37,996 nucleotides of DNA, from the NCBI GenBank assembly GCA_021836725.1, contig JAKBHL010000008.1, positions 1 to 37,996 on the forward strand, given 5' to 3'. This document shows positions 6,821-20,100 of the stretch, one piece after another; position 1 is the first letter of the stretch; each line of letters starts with the position of its first letter. Source of the DNA: a bacterium (GTDB lineage: Bacteria > Patescibacteriota > Minisyncoccia > Phycocordibacterales > Phycocordibacteraceae). A program made the translations under genes and the position numbers. The notes beneath the pieces were generated by a model. The model had not been told where the DNA came from, ran no database searches, and worked only from the letters and a program-made list of their open reading frames with translations.

Positions 6821-6869
6821 GTCGTGCGCCAATGCCCCGCCAGCTTCGCTGCGGGGATGGCGACACGAC
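6821..6869 (+). repeat. Hairpin repeat family 2, copy 2
   Basis: The core matches copy 1, but the inner stem is CAGC/GCTG where copy 1 has CCGC/GCGG, a compensating pair change. The outer arms are different (GTCGTG/CACGAC and CGCCA/TGGCG) yet again complementary. The 6708-6874 gap holds these two hairpins and a short GCGGC/GCCGC stem-loop near 6781-6793; no gene is seen. Confidence 0.6.
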
Positions 6870-6874
6870 CTGTT

Positions 6875-9790
6875 TTACGGAGGCGGGATGAGGAATCCGA
6901 CTAGATCGCAGTAATCGCATACGGCAGGGTCGCATGCCGCGGTGAACGCGGAACCGTCTGCGATCGCCTGTGCCGCGGAAACGAGCTCCGCTTCGAGCGC
7001 TTCGACCTCGGCGTCGCTGATCGTGAAGCGGCGGGTAACGATGTCTCCTTTTTCGTTCGGCTCGACGAAGTGGAGTTCGGCTTCGCTTGTGGCATACCGG
7101 CCGTCTTTCTTGAGAAGCAGTTTGTAAAAAATAAGCTGGCGGTAGTAGTCGCCCGTGCTGTTTTTGGTACGACCCTTGATGTCATTTTCGCTTCTCACCT
7201 TGCCGGTCTTATAATCGACGACGAGGACCGAACCGTCCGCTTTCATATCCAGCCGATCGAGCTTCCCGGTAAGCGGCACGGTGCCGACGCCTGGAACGGC
7301 GAGCGATACTTCTATGGGAAATTCCGATTCGCGAATGTCTTTCATGGAGCGTCCCTCTTTCGCAAGATACGCGCGGAGCGCTTGCGTACCGGTTTCCGTG
7401 AGCGCTTCTCTATCGGGCGGGGTGATCGGAAGGCGCGACAGCTCGTGACGGAAAGCGGCGACGGCGTCTTCCGGCGCCGCTGTGCCCTTCCGTACGTTAT
7501 CGGCATAGGATTTCAGGCCCGCATGGATGGCCGTCCCGAAGAGCATCCGGGGCGTCTGCGCGTCCGGGAGCCGCAGGAGCGTACGGAAATAGTATTGCCA
7601 CGGCGAGGCGCTGTAGTTGTTAAAACCGGTTGGCGAAAAGCCCTGCGCAAGCAGACGCGCCTTCAGGAAGACGGGATCGAGTATCGTGCGCGGCGCATAC
7701 GGCGCGGGGGCAGAGACGGACGGCGGGAAATCCGCCTTTCTCAGGTGCGGTGCGAGGTCGGCGAGAAACCGAAGCGGCGTCTGCGCGCGATTCTCTTCGG
7801 TCGTCTCCGACCGTGTGATGATCACGCTGTCTTTGGCGCGCGTGAGCGCCACATAGAGCAAACGGCGCATATCGTGCTCATCGTCTTCGCTCTTAAGCAG
7901 CAGAGAGAACTCCTCGGCCCTTCCGCGCAGCCAGATTTCGTCGGTCGCGTGCGCGATGATGACGTGCGGGAACTCGAGCCCCTTCGCGGCGTGGACGGTC
8001 ATGATGCGCACGCCCGAACGCTTCGTGCGGGGACGCGGTATCTTGAGCTCGTACTTCTCGATGCGCGCAAGGTAGGCCAGGAAATCCGATGCCGTCGCGC
8101 TTGGATTCTCCTTGGCGAGGAATGCCGCTTCGCCCATAAAACCCTGGTATGCCTCGTACGCGCTCTCATTTTCGGCGAGAGAAAGCATCCCGGCGACAAA
8201 ACCGCTCAGATGGGCGAGCCGCGAAAGCCAGGGGACGAGCGGCGTCGCCGGCATCTCTTCTGAAAGTTTCGTGAGCTTCCGCATCCACGCGCGCATTTGG
8301 TCGGTGCCTTTCTCCGTAAGCACGGCGGCAAGCGGCTTCCCTTCCCGCGCAAGCGAAAGAAGCCGCATACGCTCCCCGAGCGTACCGGGCATGCCCGGTA
8401 AAAAGAGCGCGCGGGCAAGCGATGCTTCATCGTCAAGGTTCGCCGCGGCACGGACAAGCGCTATGAAAAGCAAGACCGCCGGATGCGCGAGCGCGCTTAT
8501 ATCCGCGCTCGCGTGGTCTTCCGGAATGCCGGCGGAGCGGAGCATCTCCGCCAGAGCGAGCACATCCGCGTTTTTCTTCGTAAGGATGGCGATGTCTTCG
8601 TACGGCACGCCCGATCCGCGGAGCCGTTCGATGAAGGCGCGGATGGCCCCGTGTTCCTCGCTCGGCGTACTGCATACCGCCTCGAACAGTTGCCCGCCCG
8701 CCCCGCGCGCGGCCTTGAGCCGCGGACGCAGTTTTTGGGAAGGCACGGGAGCGGGGGCGATGAGATCATGGGCCGCGAGGAGCAGGCGATCGGTCGAACG
8801 ATAATTCTCATCAAGCGATATGAGCGCCGCATCGGGATATTTTTCCTTGAAATAGAAAAACGAAGCGAGGGAAGCCCCTTGGAAACGGTAAATTGCCTGT
8901 TTTTCATCGCCGACGATGAAGAGATTCGGCGTGCCGTCGAAATCAGTGATGAGCTCAAGAAGGCGGTTCTGGGCCGGGTTCGCGTCCTGATGCTCGTCCG
9001 CGAGCACGAATTGCGAACGCTCTCCGACTTCCGCGCGGAATTCTTCGTTCTCTTCGAGCCCGCGCACGGCTTCGCCGATAAGGTCTGCGTAATCGTAGAG
9101 CGACTCTCTTTCGAGAGCCTCCTGGTACGCGGCGAAGAGCTCTGCGACCTCGAGATGCTTCTCGATGCGCTCGCGATACCTCAGATGTTCGCCCTTTTCC
9201 TTTCCTTCATGCGCGCCGCGCGCGTGAATGCGGTCGGGGTCGGCTATGAGGGCCTCGTGCAACGCGGCGAGTTCGGCTCGATAACTCTCCGGAGTGTAAT
9301 GCTCTTGTTTCAGCTTCTCCATAAAACCGAGAAGATCTTTCGCAGCGCGGTGCGGATTTTTCGGATTACGTATCTTCGTATAGGATCCCTCGTCGAGCAG
9401 CCTTTCCATGAGCGCGATACCGCGCACTGCCGAGAGATGCGTGCCAAGCGCGATGCGCGGGAACAGATCGGGGCGCAATTCGAGTATTGAACGGGCAAAG
9501 CTGTGGAACGTATGAATGCGGACGCGATACGCGGCCGTGCCGATGAAACGCGCGAGCCGGGCGCGCAGCGTCGCCACCGCACTGTCCGTATAGGTAAGTG
9601 CGAGGATTTCGTCCGGTTTCGCTCCGGCGGCCTTGAGGAGGATATTCCCGATGCGGAGCGCGAGTATCTGCGTCTTGCCGGTCCCGGGGCCGGCGATGAC
9701 AAGCACGGGGCCATAGATCGTATCGACCGCCATCTTCTGCTGCGCATTCAATTTTCCGTAAGCTTCTTCAAAGGAAGGCGTCGTTATCAT
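6875..9790 (-). CDS. UvrD/PcrA-type helicase fused to a RecB-family nuclease
   Basis: 971 aa. Superfamily 1 helicase motifs run in order: Q-motif LNAQQKMAV, Walker A AGPGTGKT (about residue 34), motif II VLADEHQD, motif III VGDEKQAIYRFQGA, the TVHAAKGLEF motif and motif VI LLYVALTRAKD. The C-terminal third is a PD-(D/E)XK nuclease with DRLDMKADGSVLVVDYKTGK near residue 860. Three Cys lie near the end (CDPAVCDYC). AddB/RecB-like nucleases of this type use four Cys for a 4Fe-4S cluster. The position before the nuclease where the first Cys is expected reads SASPWQYYF, with Ser. The likely role is DNA end processing in repair, as a one-chain AddA-like enzyme. It is transcribed alone. Confidence 0.9.
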   Translation of the reverse strand: MITTPSFEEAYGKLNAQQKMAVDTIYGPVLVIAGPGTGKTQILALRIGNILLKAAGAKPDEILALTYTDSAVATLRARLARFIGTAAYRVRIHTFHSFARSILELRPDLFPRIALGTHLSAVRGIALMERLLDEGSYTKIRNPKNPHRAAKDLLGFMEKLKQEHYTPESYRAELAALHEALIADPDRIHARGAHEGKEKGEHLRYRERIEKHLEVAELFAAYQEALERESLYDYADLIGEAVRGLEENEEFRAEVGERSQFVLADEHQDANPAQNRLLELITDFDGTPNLFIVGDEKQAIYRFQGASLASFFYFKEKYPDAALISLDENYRSTDRLLLAAHDLIAPAPVPSQKLRPRLKAARGAGGQLFEAVCSTPSEEHGAIRAFIERLRGSGVPYEDIAILTKKNADVLALAEMLRSAGIPEDHASADISALAHPAVLLFIALVRAAANLDDEASLARALFLPGMPGTLGERMRLLSLAREGKPLAAVLTEKGTDQMRAWMRKLTKLSEEMPATPLVPWLSRLAHLSGFVAGMLSLAENESAYEAYQGFMGEAAFLAKENPSATASDFLAYLARIEKYELKIPRPRTKRSGVRIMTVHAAKGLEFPHVIIAHATDEIWLRGRAEEFSLLLKSEDDEHDMRRLLYVALTRAKDSVIITRSETTEENRAQTPLRFLADLAPHLRKADFPPSVSAPAPYAPRTILDPVFLKARLLAQGFSPTGFNNYSASPWQYYFRTLLRLPDAQTPRMLFGTAIHAGLKSYADNVRKGTAAPEDAVAAFRHELSRLPITPPDREALTETGTQALRAYLAKEGRSMKDIRESEFPIEVSLAVPGVGTVPLTGKLDRLDMKADGSVLVVDYKTGKVRSENDIKGRTKNSTGDYYRQLIFYKLLLKKDGRYATSEAELHFVEPNEKGDIVTRRFTISDAEVEALEAELVSAAQAIADGSAFTAACDPAVCDYCDLVGFLIPPP

Positions 9791-9796
9791 AGTGAG

Positions 9797-9802
9797 AGTG
9801 TA
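9797..9802 (-). promoter_or_regulatory. -10 box of the helicase-nuclease gene, leaderless type
   Basis: TACACT on minus ends 6 nt before the ATG at 9790. There is no ribosome site in between. Confidence 0.5.
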
Positions 9803-9842
9803 CCTTGCAAAAACACGCTTCGCATTCTCCCGAGCGGAGTGC

Positions 9843-9871
9843 TTGACATTTATGTCATATTCTGCTACGAT
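9843..9871 (+). promoter_or_regulatory. Sigma70-type promoter of the 79-aa membrane protein
   Basis: Consensus TTGACA (9843-9848), 17-bp spacer, TACGAT (9866-9871). It gives a leader of about 76 nt. Confidence 0.85.
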
Positions 9872-9953
9872 AGCGGCGTCCCCGAGACGGATTCAGAGGA
9901 CTCCTCCTACGAAGGTTTCGTAGCGGCACGACACTCCCCAAGGAGACCCCATC

Positions 9954-10193
9954 GTGATTGGATTTCTTGAGTTCCTGGCGTTAGTCATGTGTATCGTAGC
10001 GCTTGTTCTTTCCGAGGAACGGTCATTCGGCATCAGCGTGTTTATGACTGCGACGGCAATCGTCCTCACGTACCTCGCCGTAGTGGAAGCCGATGTATTC
10101 TGGATTCCATCGGTGATCCTCGCATTCATCGGATACGTGAAGTTCTCTCAGTCCGTTCAGGACGCCCGAGAGAATAAAAAATTCCGTTCCTAG
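9954..10193 (+). CDS. Stand-alone small membrane protein, unknown function
   Basis: 79 aa with a GTG start at 9954, decided by AAGGAG at 9940-9945 (8-nt spacing). Three hydrophobic segments are visible: residues 3-20 (GFLEFLALVMCIVALVL), 29-46 (VFMTATAIVLTYLAVV) and 50-65 (FWIPSVILAFIGYV). A charged C terminus (DARENKKFRS) follows. It has its own strong promoter and terminator and no operon partner. In these respects it resembles the two small membrane genes in the rnc-smc interval. I do not recognise a family; a toxin-like, phage-holin-like or envelope-stress peptide are all possible. Confidence 0.75.
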   Translation: MIGFLEFLALVMCIVALVLSEERSFGISVFMTATAIVLTYLAVVEADVFWIPSVILAFIGYVKFSQSVQDARENKKFRS

Positions 10194-10210
10194 CACCTCC
10201 CCCGCTTGAG

Positions 10211-10236
10211 CCCCCTCAACACTGAGGGGGTTTCTT
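10211..10236 (+). terminator. Terminator of the 79-aa membrane gene
   Basis: 8-bp perfect stem CCCCCTCA / TGAGGGGG (10211-10218, 10223-10230), then TTTCTT. Confidence 0.85.
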
Positions 10237-10255
10237 ACTAGAACTCATTTCAAAC

Positions 10256-10372
10256 CCTCCGCTCGGGTATGCGACAGAAAGGAGTACGCCGTCTTTTTGT
10301 GCTCAAAAAGCGGCTCGTACTCGCGTCGTCACGCTCCGTAAGCCTCTTTCTGCCGCATACCTCTCGCGGAGG
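10256..10372 (-). repeat. Palindromic element family 1, intergenic copy after rpoD
   Basis: Outer arms CCTCCGC / GCGGAGG (10256-10262, 10366-10372) and longer inner arms (10266-10284 with 10343-10361, 16 of 19 paired) enclose the family 1 core on the minus strand. It includes CGGAGCGTGACGACGCGAG and a hairpin CTTTTT-GAGCAC-AAAAAG. The stem shows compensating changes against the prmC copy (A-T to C-G). The 10194-10463 gap holds no gene, only the terminator, this element and the hairpin and repeat after it. Confidence 0.8.
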
Positions 10373-10384
10373 CCGGTCAAATTT

Positions 10385-10403
10385 CCTAAGATGACATCTT
10401 AGG
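10385..10403. other. Short perfect palindrome downstream of rpoD
   Basis: CCTAAGATG-A-CATCTTAGG. It lies 60 bp beyond the rpoD stop. There is no T-run, so it is a possible 3' end structure rather than a clear terminator. Confidence 0.4.
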
Positions 10404-10410
10404 AGGAGAG

Positions 10411-10440
10411 AGCCCTTTCCTGCAGCATACCTCTCGCGTC
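10411..10440 (-). repeat. Extra copy of the family 1 outer arm
   Basis: This 30-bp stretch matches 10341-10370 at 24 of 30 positions, exactly 70 bp away, including GCATACCTCTCGCG. It looks like a duplicated or older arm of the adjacent palindromic element. Confidence 0.5.
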
Positions 10441-10463
10441 GCCCTGGAGTTTTTGGATGGGTT

Positions 10464-11708
10464 CTAGTACGACTTCAGATGCCGCGCTTTATCGTGGAAA
10501 CGGATCTTTTCGAGCGCTTTCGCCTCGATCTGGCGGATACGCTCGCGGGTAACGCCGAACTCTCTCCCCACCTCCTCAAGGGTGTGGTAGATGCCGTCCA
10601 TGAGGCCGTGGCGCATTTCAAGGATCTTGCGTTCCTTCGGCGAGAGATCGTTCAGTATGGACCGCATCTGCTCCGCCAGGATGCGCTCGGAAGATTCTTG
10701 TATGGGCGACGGGATTTTGTCATCGGGAATGAAATCCCCGAGCGTCGATTTTTCATCGTCGTCCGAACCGATCGGATTCTCCAGAGAAAGCGTATCCTGG
10801 TTGATTTTTTCTATCTGATAAATCTTATCCGGCTCGACGCCCATTTCCACCGCGATCTCTTCCGCCTGCGGATCGCGGCCGAGCACTTGCGCGAGACGGC
10901 GCGAGACCTGCTTGTACTTGGCGATTGTCTCGACCATGTGGACGGGGATGCGGATGGTGCGCGATTGATCGGCGAGCGCGCGCGTAATCGCCTGGCGTAT
11001 CCACCACGTGGCATACGTCGAGAACTTATATCCCTTTTTCCAATCGAACTTATCCACCGCGCGGAAAAGACCGAGATTCCCTTCCTGGATGAGGTCAAGA
11101 AGCGTGAGATCGGGGCTGCGGCCGACGTACTTTTTCGCGATGGAAACGACGAGGCGCAAGTTGCTCCGTGCGAGGATGTTGCGCGCTTCGGCATCGCCTT
11201 TTTCTATGCGCTTCGCGAGCTCGCGCTCTTCGGCGGCGATGAGGAGCGGATACTGTCCGATTTCACGAAGATAGATCTGTATGGAATCGTAGCCTGTGGA
11301 ATGACGGTCTTTGATGTTGCGCGTCGCGAGATATTCGTCGGCGGCGTCTTCGAGCATGCCGCCTTCGAGCACGTCGACGCCCGCGATGGCAAAACGTTCG
11401 TAGAGCGACTCGAGGAAACTCACGTCATCTTCCACATGCGGAAAGGATTTCAGGATCTCGCTGTAGGTGACGTACCCGCGCTCTTTTCCCTTCTCAATGA
11501 GCTGCTCCGCCGAGAGCGCTTTCTGGGACACCGCCTTCGCTTTCGCGCCCCGCGAGGCAGCGCGCAGGACGTGTTTTGTTCGCGCACGCGCGGTACGCGA
11601 AGCGGCGCGAACGGATCTCGAAGTTTTCTTCTTTGCGGGCGCGCGGTGCACTGCCGGCTTTTTAGCGGTTTTGTGAGCGCTCTTTTTCTTTTTTGTGGAA
11701 GTCGCCAT
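10464..11708 (-). CDS. rpoD: Primary sigma factor RpoD/SigA with basic N-terminal tail
   Basis: 414 aa. It directs RNA polymerase to housekeeping promoters. Visible parts are a region 1.1-like segment ([17 protein letters not shown], about residues 70-86), region 1.2 ([16 protein letters not shown]), regions 2.1-2.4 with [20 protein letters not shown] and [15 protein letters not shown], region 3 and region 4.2 ending [18 protein letters not shown]. The first 65 residues are an unusual Lys/Arg/Ala-rich tail. It is the last gene of rpoB-rpoC-dnaG-rpoD, 33 bp after dnaG. It has no clear ribosome site, so its translation may depend on coupling. Confidence 0.95.
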   Translation of the reverse strand: MATSTKKKKSAHKTAKKPAVHRAPAKKKTSRSVRAASRTARARTKHVLRAASRGAKAKAVSQKALSAEQLIEKGKERGYVTYSEILKSFPHVEDDVSFLESLYERFAIAGVDVLEGGMLEDAADEYLATRNIKDRHSTGYDSIQIYLREIGQYPLLIAAEERELAKRIEKGDAEARNILARSNLRLVVSIAKKYVGRSPDLTLLDLIQEGNLGLFRAVDKFDWKKGYKFSTYATWWIRQAITRALADQSRTIRIPVHMVETIAKYKQVSRRLAQVLGRDPQAEEIAVEMGVEPDKIYQIEKINQDTLSLENPIGSDDDEKSTLGDFIPDDKIPSPIQESSERILAEQMRSILNDLSPKERKILEMRHGLMDGIYHTLEEVGREFGVTRERIRQIEAKALEKIRFHDKARHLKSY

Positions 11709-11741
11709 ACTGTGGAAATAAAAGTGGGAAGTAAGAGTGGA

Positions 11742-13430
11742 TCAATGCCCCAAAGCGGCGAGGCGTACAGAGAGTCTTGCGCACGCCGCCTGTGCATCTT
11801 CGACCTGAGAAATGTCGCGGGCGGCTTCGGCTCTACGTAGTCGTGCCACTGCTTCTTGATACGCTTCGCGGACTACCGCTTCTTCAAAAGCGTGAAGAAG
11901 CTCATCCGCGGCGTTCTCTTCCGGATCTTCGCCGAACCTCCGCTCCGCCTCAAACAAGGCAGGTTCCGGAAGGGTTTCAAGCGGCAACGCGTGAGCTTCA
12001 GTAATTCGAAGATACTCTGATTTGACGCGCTCCGCAAGCGGCGAGTCGGGATAGGCGTGAATAACGGCGAGAAGCTGTTCCGAGCGGATGGCGCTTGGTG
12101 CGCGCGCGGGCGTCTTCGATGTCCGATCTTCCTGAGCGCTCTTTTGCGCTTCCGGTTGCCGCGGGAGACGGCGAAGCGACTCCCGGACGGCTTCGTCCGA
12201 CAGCCCAAGCGAGCGCGCGGTGATGTGCGTAAAGTGTTCGCGCTCCATAGGGCTCGGGAGCGCAGAGAGCAGAGGAAGCACTATTTCCTCGGCGCCTCGC
12301 ACAAGCCGATGGAGATCGCGTTCTTGCTCGGCCAGTTCCGTGAGAAAGAATTCGACAATCGGTCTCGCTTCAGTGATGCGCTTCGTAAATCCGCCCGGGT
12401 CTTCGCTGATGAGATCGGCCGGATCTTTCCCCGCGGGAAGCCGAACCGCTTTTACCCGCATAAGCGAGGAAAGCGCAAGAGCCGCCGCGCGCGCAGTCGC
12501 CTTGAGTCCGGCCGGATCGGCATCGAGCACGAGCATGAGATTTTCGCTATAACGCTTCATCAGGCGGAGGTGGCGTTCGGAAAGCGCGGTGCCCGAAAGC
12601 GCGACCGCATTGGTAAATCCCGCCTGATGCGCGTGCAATACGTCCATTTGCCCTTCGACGAGCATGACGAATCCGCGGGCCCGTATCGCCTCTTTTGCGG
12701 TGCTCATGCCGAAAAGAATGTCGGACTTATGGTAGAGCTCGGTTTCCGGAGAGTTGAGGTATTTCGCTGGCTCGTCCGCCGCAAGCGCGCGCCCCGTAAA
12801 CGCTACGACATGACCCGAGGCATCGCATATCGGGAACAGGAGCCGGTTGCGGAACCGGTCGTAGTACGTGCCCTGCTTCCCGTCCGCCTCTTTTATCAAT
12901 CCCGCTTCGTGCAGCTCCCTTGTCGTGAATCCTTCGCCGGTCAGCGCTTCAAGCAGGGCGCGCCACGCATCGGGCGCGTAACCGAGTTGCCATGCGCGGA
13001 TCGTCTCGCCGGTGAGGCCGCGCTTCTTTGCATAGGTCTCGGCGGGGCTTCCGATAAGCCTGCCAGCGTACCAGGCGCTCGCGCGGCTCATGAGCGCGTA
13101 CAGGCGTTCTCTCTTTGACGCGTCTTCGCGGCTTTCTTTCCCTGCGTATTCGACAGGGATGCCCGCTTTCTCGGCGAGGATTTTCAGCGCGTCCTTGAAA
13201 TCCACGTTCTCGACTTTTTCAATGAACGAAAATCCGTCGCCGCCCTCGCCGCAGCCGAAACAGTGGAACGTGCCGCGTTCGGGGCTCACGTGGAAAGAAG
13301 GAGTTTTCTCCTTGTGGAAGGGACAGAGCCCCCGCAGTGACTTCCCCGAGCGCGTGAGCTTCACATACGGGCTCACGATCTCGACAATGGAGAGACGGTC
13401 CTTTATCAAAGCGACCGTATCCTGTGCCAT
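11742..13430 (-). CDS. dnaG: DNA primase DnaG
   Basis: 562 aa. It makes RNA primers at the replication fork. The CHC2 zinc finger is CPFHKEKTPSF followed by TFHCFGCGEGGD (about residues 37-65). The catalytic core has the Toprim strand MLVEGQMDVLHAHQAG and the acidic MLVLDADPAGLKA. A shorter, divergent C-terminal helical domain follows, where DnaB helicase would bind. Its ATG lies only 2 bp after the rpoC stop, so it is co-transcribed with RNA polymerase genes, which is not the usual rpsU-dnaG-rpoD layout. Confidence 0.95.
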   Translation of the reverse strand: MAQDTVALIKDRLSIVEIVSPYVKLTRSGKSLRGLCPFHKEKTPSFHVSPERGTFHCFGCGEGGDGFSFIEKVENVDFKDALKILAEKAGIPVEYAGKESREDASKRERLYALMSRASAWYAGRLIGSPAETYAKKRGLTGETIRAWQLGYAPDAWRALLEALTGEGFTTRELHEAGLIKEADGKQGTYYDRFRNRLLFPICDASGHVVAFTGRALAADEPAKYLNSPETELYHKSDILFGMSTAKEAIRARGFVMLVEGQMDVLHAHQAGFTNAVALSGTALSERHLRLMKRYSENLMLVLDADPAGLKATARAAALALSSLMRVKAVRLPAGKDPADLISEDPGGFTKRITEARPIVEFFLTELAEQERDLHRLVRGAEEIVLPLLSALPSPMEREHFTHITARSLGLSDEAVRESLRRLPRQPEAQKSAQEDRTSKTPARAPSAIRSEQLLAVIHAYPDSPLAERVKSEYLRITEAHALPLETLPEPALFEAERRFGEDPEENAADELLHAFEEAVVREAYQEAVARLRRAEAARDISQVEDAQAACARLSVRLAALGH

Positions 13431-13432
13431 GG

Positions 13433-17149
<3,717 letters not shown>

Positions 17150-17173
17150 AGGATTCTGGGAAAATTAATAAAG

Positions 17174-20100
17174 CTATGCCTCCGCGTCCGGCGGCAGATT
17201 CAAGGGTTCAACGTCGAGCGCCAGGCCGCGGATTTGGTTGGTGAGGACGGCGAACGATGCGGGCGTGCCGGTATGGCTGATCGCCTCGCCCTTCACGATG
17301 GCATCGAAAGCCGCCGAACGCCCTTGGATATCGTCGGATTTTATGGTGAGCATCTCGCGCAGCGTATAGGCGGCTCCGTAGCCCAGAAGCGCCCATACTT
17401 CCATTTCGCCGAACCGTTGCCCGCCGTTCTGCGCTTTGCCGCCCAAAGGCTGCTGTGTGATGAGGCTGTAGGGACCGATCGAACGCATGTGGATCTTGTC
17501 CTCGACCATGTGGTGCAGTTTGAGGATGTACATGTAGCCGACGGCGATGGCCTGTGCGAAAGCTTCCCCCGAACGGCCGTCATAGAGCTGCATCTTGCCG
17601 CCGCGAGAGAAGCCGGCGGCCTCGAGCTCGTCGCGGATTTCATCCGCGGTCGCTCCGGCAAACGGCGGGACGATTGCCTGATAGCCGAGGGTATGGGCCG
17701 CGAGCCCGAGATGCATTTCGAGGATTTGCCCGAGGTTCATACGGGACGGGACGCCGAGCGGCGTAAGCAGGAGATCGACCGGATTGCCGTCCTTATCGTA
17801 GGGCATGTCCTCAACCGGCAGCACGCGGCTGATAACGCCTTTGTTGCCGTGACGGCCCGAAAGCTTGTCGCCGACCGACACGTTTCTCACCTGCGCGACG
17901 GTAACGAGTATCTTCTTGATGATGCCGCTTTCGAGCTGGTCGCCTTTTTCTCTCGAGAATATCCGTACGCCGATGACGCGCCCGCGTTTGCCGCCTTCCA
18001 TCCGGAGCGATGTGTCTTTTACGTCCTTTGCCTTGTCGCCGAAAATGGAACGCAGGAGACGTTCCTCCGGCGTGAGCTGCGTCTCGCCCTTGGGGGTTAC
18101 CTTGCCGACCAGTATGTCGCCGGAACGCACTTCCGCTCCGATGCGGATGATGCCCTCTTCGTCGAGATTCTTCAGCCGCATCTCTCCGACATTCGGGATG
18201 TCGTGGGTAGTCGTCTCGGGACCGAGTTTCGTATCGCGCACGACGCATTCGAAATCTTCGATATGAACCGTTGTGAACTTCGCGTCTTCGACGAGACGCT
18301 CGGAGATGACGATGGCGTCTTCATAATTGGCGCCGTTCCAGCTCATAAACGCGACGCGCACGTTCTGGCCGAGGGCGAGCTGTCCTTGATCGGTCGAGGA
18401 ATTGTCCGCGAGCACGTCGCCTTTCTTTACCTTATCCCCCAAACGTACGCTCGGCCGCTGCATGAACGCCGAGTTTTGGTTGGTCTGCGTGAGCCCCTGG
18501 AGGTGGTATTCCTTCGGTTTCCCGTCCTTATTTTTCACAATGACCTTTCGGGCATCGACCTGCGTGACTTCGCCCGCTTCCTCCGCGAGCACGAGGCGCC
18601 CGGTGTTGCGGGCGGCATGCGCTTCGATGCCGGTGGCCACCAGCGGCGCTTCGGGGATGAGCACGGGCGTCGCCTGCTTCTGCATGTTCGAACCCATGAG
18701 CGCGCGGTTCGCGTCGTCGTGGTTGACGAAAGGAATCAGCGAAGTGGCGATGGAGAACATCTGGAACGTCGATGCGTCCATGAGGGTTATGGCATCGCGC
18801 GCGACGATGACCGGATCCCCCTTGTGGCGGGCTTCGACGAAGTCGGAGACGATGCGGCTACTCTCATCGAGCTTCGTGGCTCCGTGCGCGATGACTTCAA
18901 GCTCTTCGTCGAGCGCGTTCAGGTGTACCACGTCGCCGGTTACTTTTCCGTTTTTCACGCGGACATACGGCGTCTCGATGACGCCGAAGTCGTTCGTGCG
19001 CGCATGGGTCGCCATGTGCAAAATGAGGCCGATGTTCTGGCCTTCCGGAGTGTGGATGGGACAGAGGCGGCCATAATGGGAAGGGTGCACGTCGCGCACT
19101 TCAAAGCCCGCGCGCTCGCGCGTGAGTCCGCCGGGGCCGAGCGCCGAGAAGGTGCGCATATTCTCCAGTTCGGCGAGGATATTTTGCTGATCCATGAATT
19201 GCGAAAGCTGATTGGCCGTGAAGAATTCGTGCACTGATGCGTGGAACGGGCGCGGATTCACGAGCGCCATGGGGAGCGTGGTCTCGCTCTCGATGGTCGA
19301 CATGCGATCCTGGATATTGCGCTTCATGCGGCTCATGCCCACGCGCATGCGCGCCTGCAGGAGCTCGCCGACGAAACGCACGCGGCGGAAGCCGAGGTGA
19401 TCGATGTCATCCGGGCGTGCGGACGGATCGGCATTCAATTTCGTAATTTCCGAAATGATATGCACGAAGTCGGTGAGCGTGAGCGTGCGCTTCCCGAGCG
19501 CTTTCTCGGAAGTCGGGAGTTCGAAACGCGCGTTGAGGCGGTGACGGCCGACTTTCCCGAGATCGTACCGCTCGGCCGAGAAGAGCGACTGCACGAAATT
19601 TTTCGCGTTTTCCGGCGTCGCCAGATCGCCGTCACGCATGCGGCGATGGATCTCGATATAGGCCTCTTCGACGGATTTCGCCTCGTCGTGCGCGAGCGTC
19701 GCCTGTATCGCCGCCTGGGCGAGCGGATCTTTCGCAAAATGCTTCAGGGTGGCTTCGCCCACGCCACCGCCGAAAACCGTGAGGAGCTCGGTGATCGGGA
19801 ATTTGCGCTTCCGGTCGATTTTCACGAAGATCGCGCCGTCCGCCTCAGAATCTATTTCTATCCAGACGCCGCGCAGAGGAATTATTTTCGCGCCGAAGAA
19901 CGGCTTCCCGCGGATGAGTTCGGAGACGAAAAATGCGCCGAAAGAGCGCGCGAGCTGCGGCACGATGGCGCGTTCCACGCCTGAAACGATAAAAGAGCCA
20001 TGCGGCGTCATCATGGGCATGTCCGTGAGGAAAATCTCCTGAGACTTTTCCGAACCGAGCGTTTTATTGACGAGTGTGACGGTCGTGCGTATCGGCGCTT

